From Bacillota bacterium (lineage in GTDB: Bacteria > Bacillota > Clostridia > Christensenellales > Aristaeellaceae), in contig JAEYQQ010000054.1 in assembly GCA_023409955.1 (NCBI GenBank), positions 1-31,867 of the forward strand: 31,867 bases of DNA. Direction: 5' to 3'. The notes below the pieces were generated by a model that saw nothing but the letters and a program-made list of their open reading frames with translations, ran no database searches and was not told the origin of the DNA. Shown here in pieces: positions 30,676 to 31,867 of the stretch (positions within the stretch are counted from its first letter, which is position 1; every line of letters begins with the position of its first letter). Made by a program: the position numbers and the translations under genes.

Positions 30676-31680
30676 ATGTCTAGACCAAAGATTTTGATTC
30701 CCATTGGCGATGTAGCCGGTGTAGGTCCGGAGATTGTTGCAAAAGCACTTGCACATAAAAGTGTGTACGAAATTTGCATGCCCATCGTGGTGGGTGAATA
30801 CAGCTGCATGGAGCGGGCTGTCGAGATAACACAAACAAAGCTTGCGTTGAATCCCATCAAACATGTTCATCAGGGGACATACAAGCATGGCGTTATGGAT
30901 GTAATTGACCTTGGCAATATCAATGCTTCACAGGTGCCGTTTGGAAAGGTGCAGGCTGCGGCCGGACGGGCAGCTTTTGAGTTTATTGAAAAATCGGTTG
31001 CATTGTTGAATGCAGGTCAAGGCGATGCCCTTGCAACAACAACCATCAATAAAGAAGCACTGAAGGCAGCAGGTGTACCTTATATAGGGCATACGGAAAT
31101 TCTGGGCGGGCTTACGAATACATCAGATCTCATGACCATGTTTCAGGTGCATAACCTGAAAGTGTTCTTTTTGACGCGTCATCTATCGCTGAAAGATGCC
31201 ATCAGTGCCATCAGCAGGGATACAGTATATTCCTTTATTCATCGCTGCCATGCGGCCATGGTCAACCTTCATATTCCAAATCCCCGGATCGCCGTTGCCG
31301 GGCTGAATCCGCACAGCGGGGAGCATGGCTTGTTTGGGATGGAAGAAGTGGAATCCATTACGCCGGCTGTTTTGGATGCGCAAAAGGATGGCTTGGATGT
31401 TTCAGGTCCCATTGGCGCAGACTCAGTTTATTATCTGGCCTTGAAGGGGCGCTACGATGCCGTCATTTCCCTGTACCATGATCAAGGACATATTGCCACG
31501 AAAATGGTGGATTTTGAGCGTACAGTATCTGTCACCATCGGCCTTCCTTTTCTTAGGTCTTCAGTGGATCATGGTACTGCTTTTGACATAGCTGGAACCA
31601 ATAAGGTCAGCGAGGTCAGTATGGTGGAAGCGATTCGGGTCGCTGCCCAATATGCTTCTTTCTATCAGCCGTTTAAATGA
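30676..31680 (+). CDS. PdxA-like 4-phospho-sugar-acid dehydrogenase
   Basis: The 334-residue protein belongs to the PdxA family. It begins PKILIPIGDVAGVGPEIVAK and carries three likely zinc-ligand histidines in GHTEILGGL, HRCHAAM and YHDQGHIATKM. Next to a DUF1537 kinase it is expected to be the PdxA2 type, oxidising 4-phospho-D-threonate or 4-phospho-D-erythronate to a 3-keto acid that loses CO2 to give dihydroxyacetone phosphate, rather than serving vitamin B6 synthesis. ATG 30676 is preceded by GGAGG with 7 bases of spacing, 18 bases after the kinase stop. It is the last gene of the operon. Confidence 0.92.
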   Translation: MSRPKILIPIGDVAGVGPEIVAKALAHKSVYEICMPIVVGEYSCMERAVEITQTKLALNPIKHVHQGTYKHGVMDVIDLGNINASQVPFGKVQAAAGRAAFEFIEKSVALLNAGQGDALATTTINKEALKAAGVPYIGHTEILGGLTNTSDLMTMFQVHNLKVFFLTRHLSLKDAISAISRDTVYSFIHRCHAAMVNLHIPNPRIAVAGLNPHSGEHGLFGMEEVESITPAVLDAQKDGLDVSGPIGADSVYYLALKGRYDAVISLYHDQGHIATKMVDFERTVSVTIGLPFLRSSVDHGTAFDIAGTNKVSEVSMVEAIRVAAQYASFYQPFK

Positions 31681-31823
31681 TAGGAGTGCTTGCAGCCAGT
31701 CGTTGAGCGGTTTCAGGTCTGGCTTAGGAAGGTACAGGCGCTTATTGCGCGTTACAAATCAATTCTGTTGATCGCCTCATGTAGGAGAGCAGTAATTGCC
31801 AAATCATGTAGGTTATGAAAAAG

Positions 31824-31857
31824 ACGTAAAGGCCCCATCGCCTTTACGTATTTTTAT
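31824..31857 (+). terminator. Intrinsic terminator of the catabolic operon
   Basis: ACGTAAAGGC (31824-31833) pairs perfectly with GCCTTTACGT (31840-31849) around a 6-base loop, followed by ATTTTTAT. The 143 bases between the PdxA-like gene and this stem hold no convincing gene. Confidence 0.9.
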
Positions 31858-31867
31858 AGTATTGGAA

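Noticed and set aside
31690..31830. TTG-started frame of about 46 codons after the PdxA-like gene
   Set aside because: AGGAG lies only 3 bases before the TTG, the product is unrecognised, and the frame ends just before the terminator; too weak to call.
1..31867. Mobile elements, CRISPR arrays, tRNA or rRNA genes
   Set aside because: No transposase, integrase, regularly spaced repeats, or tRNA/rRNA-like sequence was noticed on reading both strands.

Overview
The window is a 31.9 kb bacterial segment of moderate GC content. It looks like a Clostridia-type member of the Bacillota: strong GGAGG ribosome binding sites, sigma-A-like promoters, a split cobalamin methionine synthase, a LytR-CpsA-Psr protein, an AgrC/AgrA-type two-component pair and an LplABC-type sugar importer without its own ATPase. 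The lineage is an inference from gene content. I see no phage, insertion sequence, CRISPR array, rRNA or tRNA.

Layout. (1) 1-3163, plus strand: end of metF, a stand-alone MetH activation-domain protein, and a MetH lacking that domain. (2) 3338-7663, plus strand: a compact phosphonate operon of phosphonopyruvate decarboxylase, a LicC/PntC-type nucleotidyltransferase, a Fom1-like fusion of cytidylyltransferase and PEP mutase, and an iron-type alcohol dehydrogenase. The set predicts PEP to phosphonopyruvate to phosphonoacetaldehyde to 2-hydroxyethylphosphonate, then CMP activation. (3) 7689-11475: a divergent LCP protein and an AgrC-like histidine kinase on the minus strand, then a LytTR response regulator, a 30-residue peptide, a small XRE regulator and a 52-residue protein on the plus strand. 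(4) 11646-13516: Ku and a ligase-only LigD-type DNA ligase, with a convergent 72-residue coiled-coil protein. (5) 13768-19482: a glyoxylate-assimilation module on the minus strand (Gcl-like carboligase, a TIM-barrel isomerase, a D-2-hydroxyacid dehydrogenase, glycerate kinase) with an IclR regulator embedded on the plus strand. (6) 20078-31680, plus strand: a nine-gene catabolic operon of solute-binding protein, two permeases, a second D-2-hydroxyacid dehydrogenase, an FAD oxidoreductase, an NHL-type propeller, a GHL6-like glycosidase, a DUF1537 acid-sugar kinase and a PdxA-like dehydrogenase, closed by a terminator.

How it fits together. Regions 5 and 6 are divergent across a 595 bp AT-rich spacer. 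They appear to share one regulator, because closely related 15 bp sites (TTTC-N7-GAAA with an ATAGT core) lie just downstream of both opposing promoters, and a third lies over the predicted iclR promoter. My reading is that region 6 imports and breaks down an unidentified acidic sugar or glycoside into a C4 sugar acid (kinase plus PdxA-like route to DHAP) and a C2 unit, and that region 5 salvages the C2 unit as glyoxylate to 2-phosphoglycerate. The phosphonate operon is the other highlight: it makes the early fosfomycin-type intermediate but carries no later fosfomycin genes, so it may decorate an envelope polymer.
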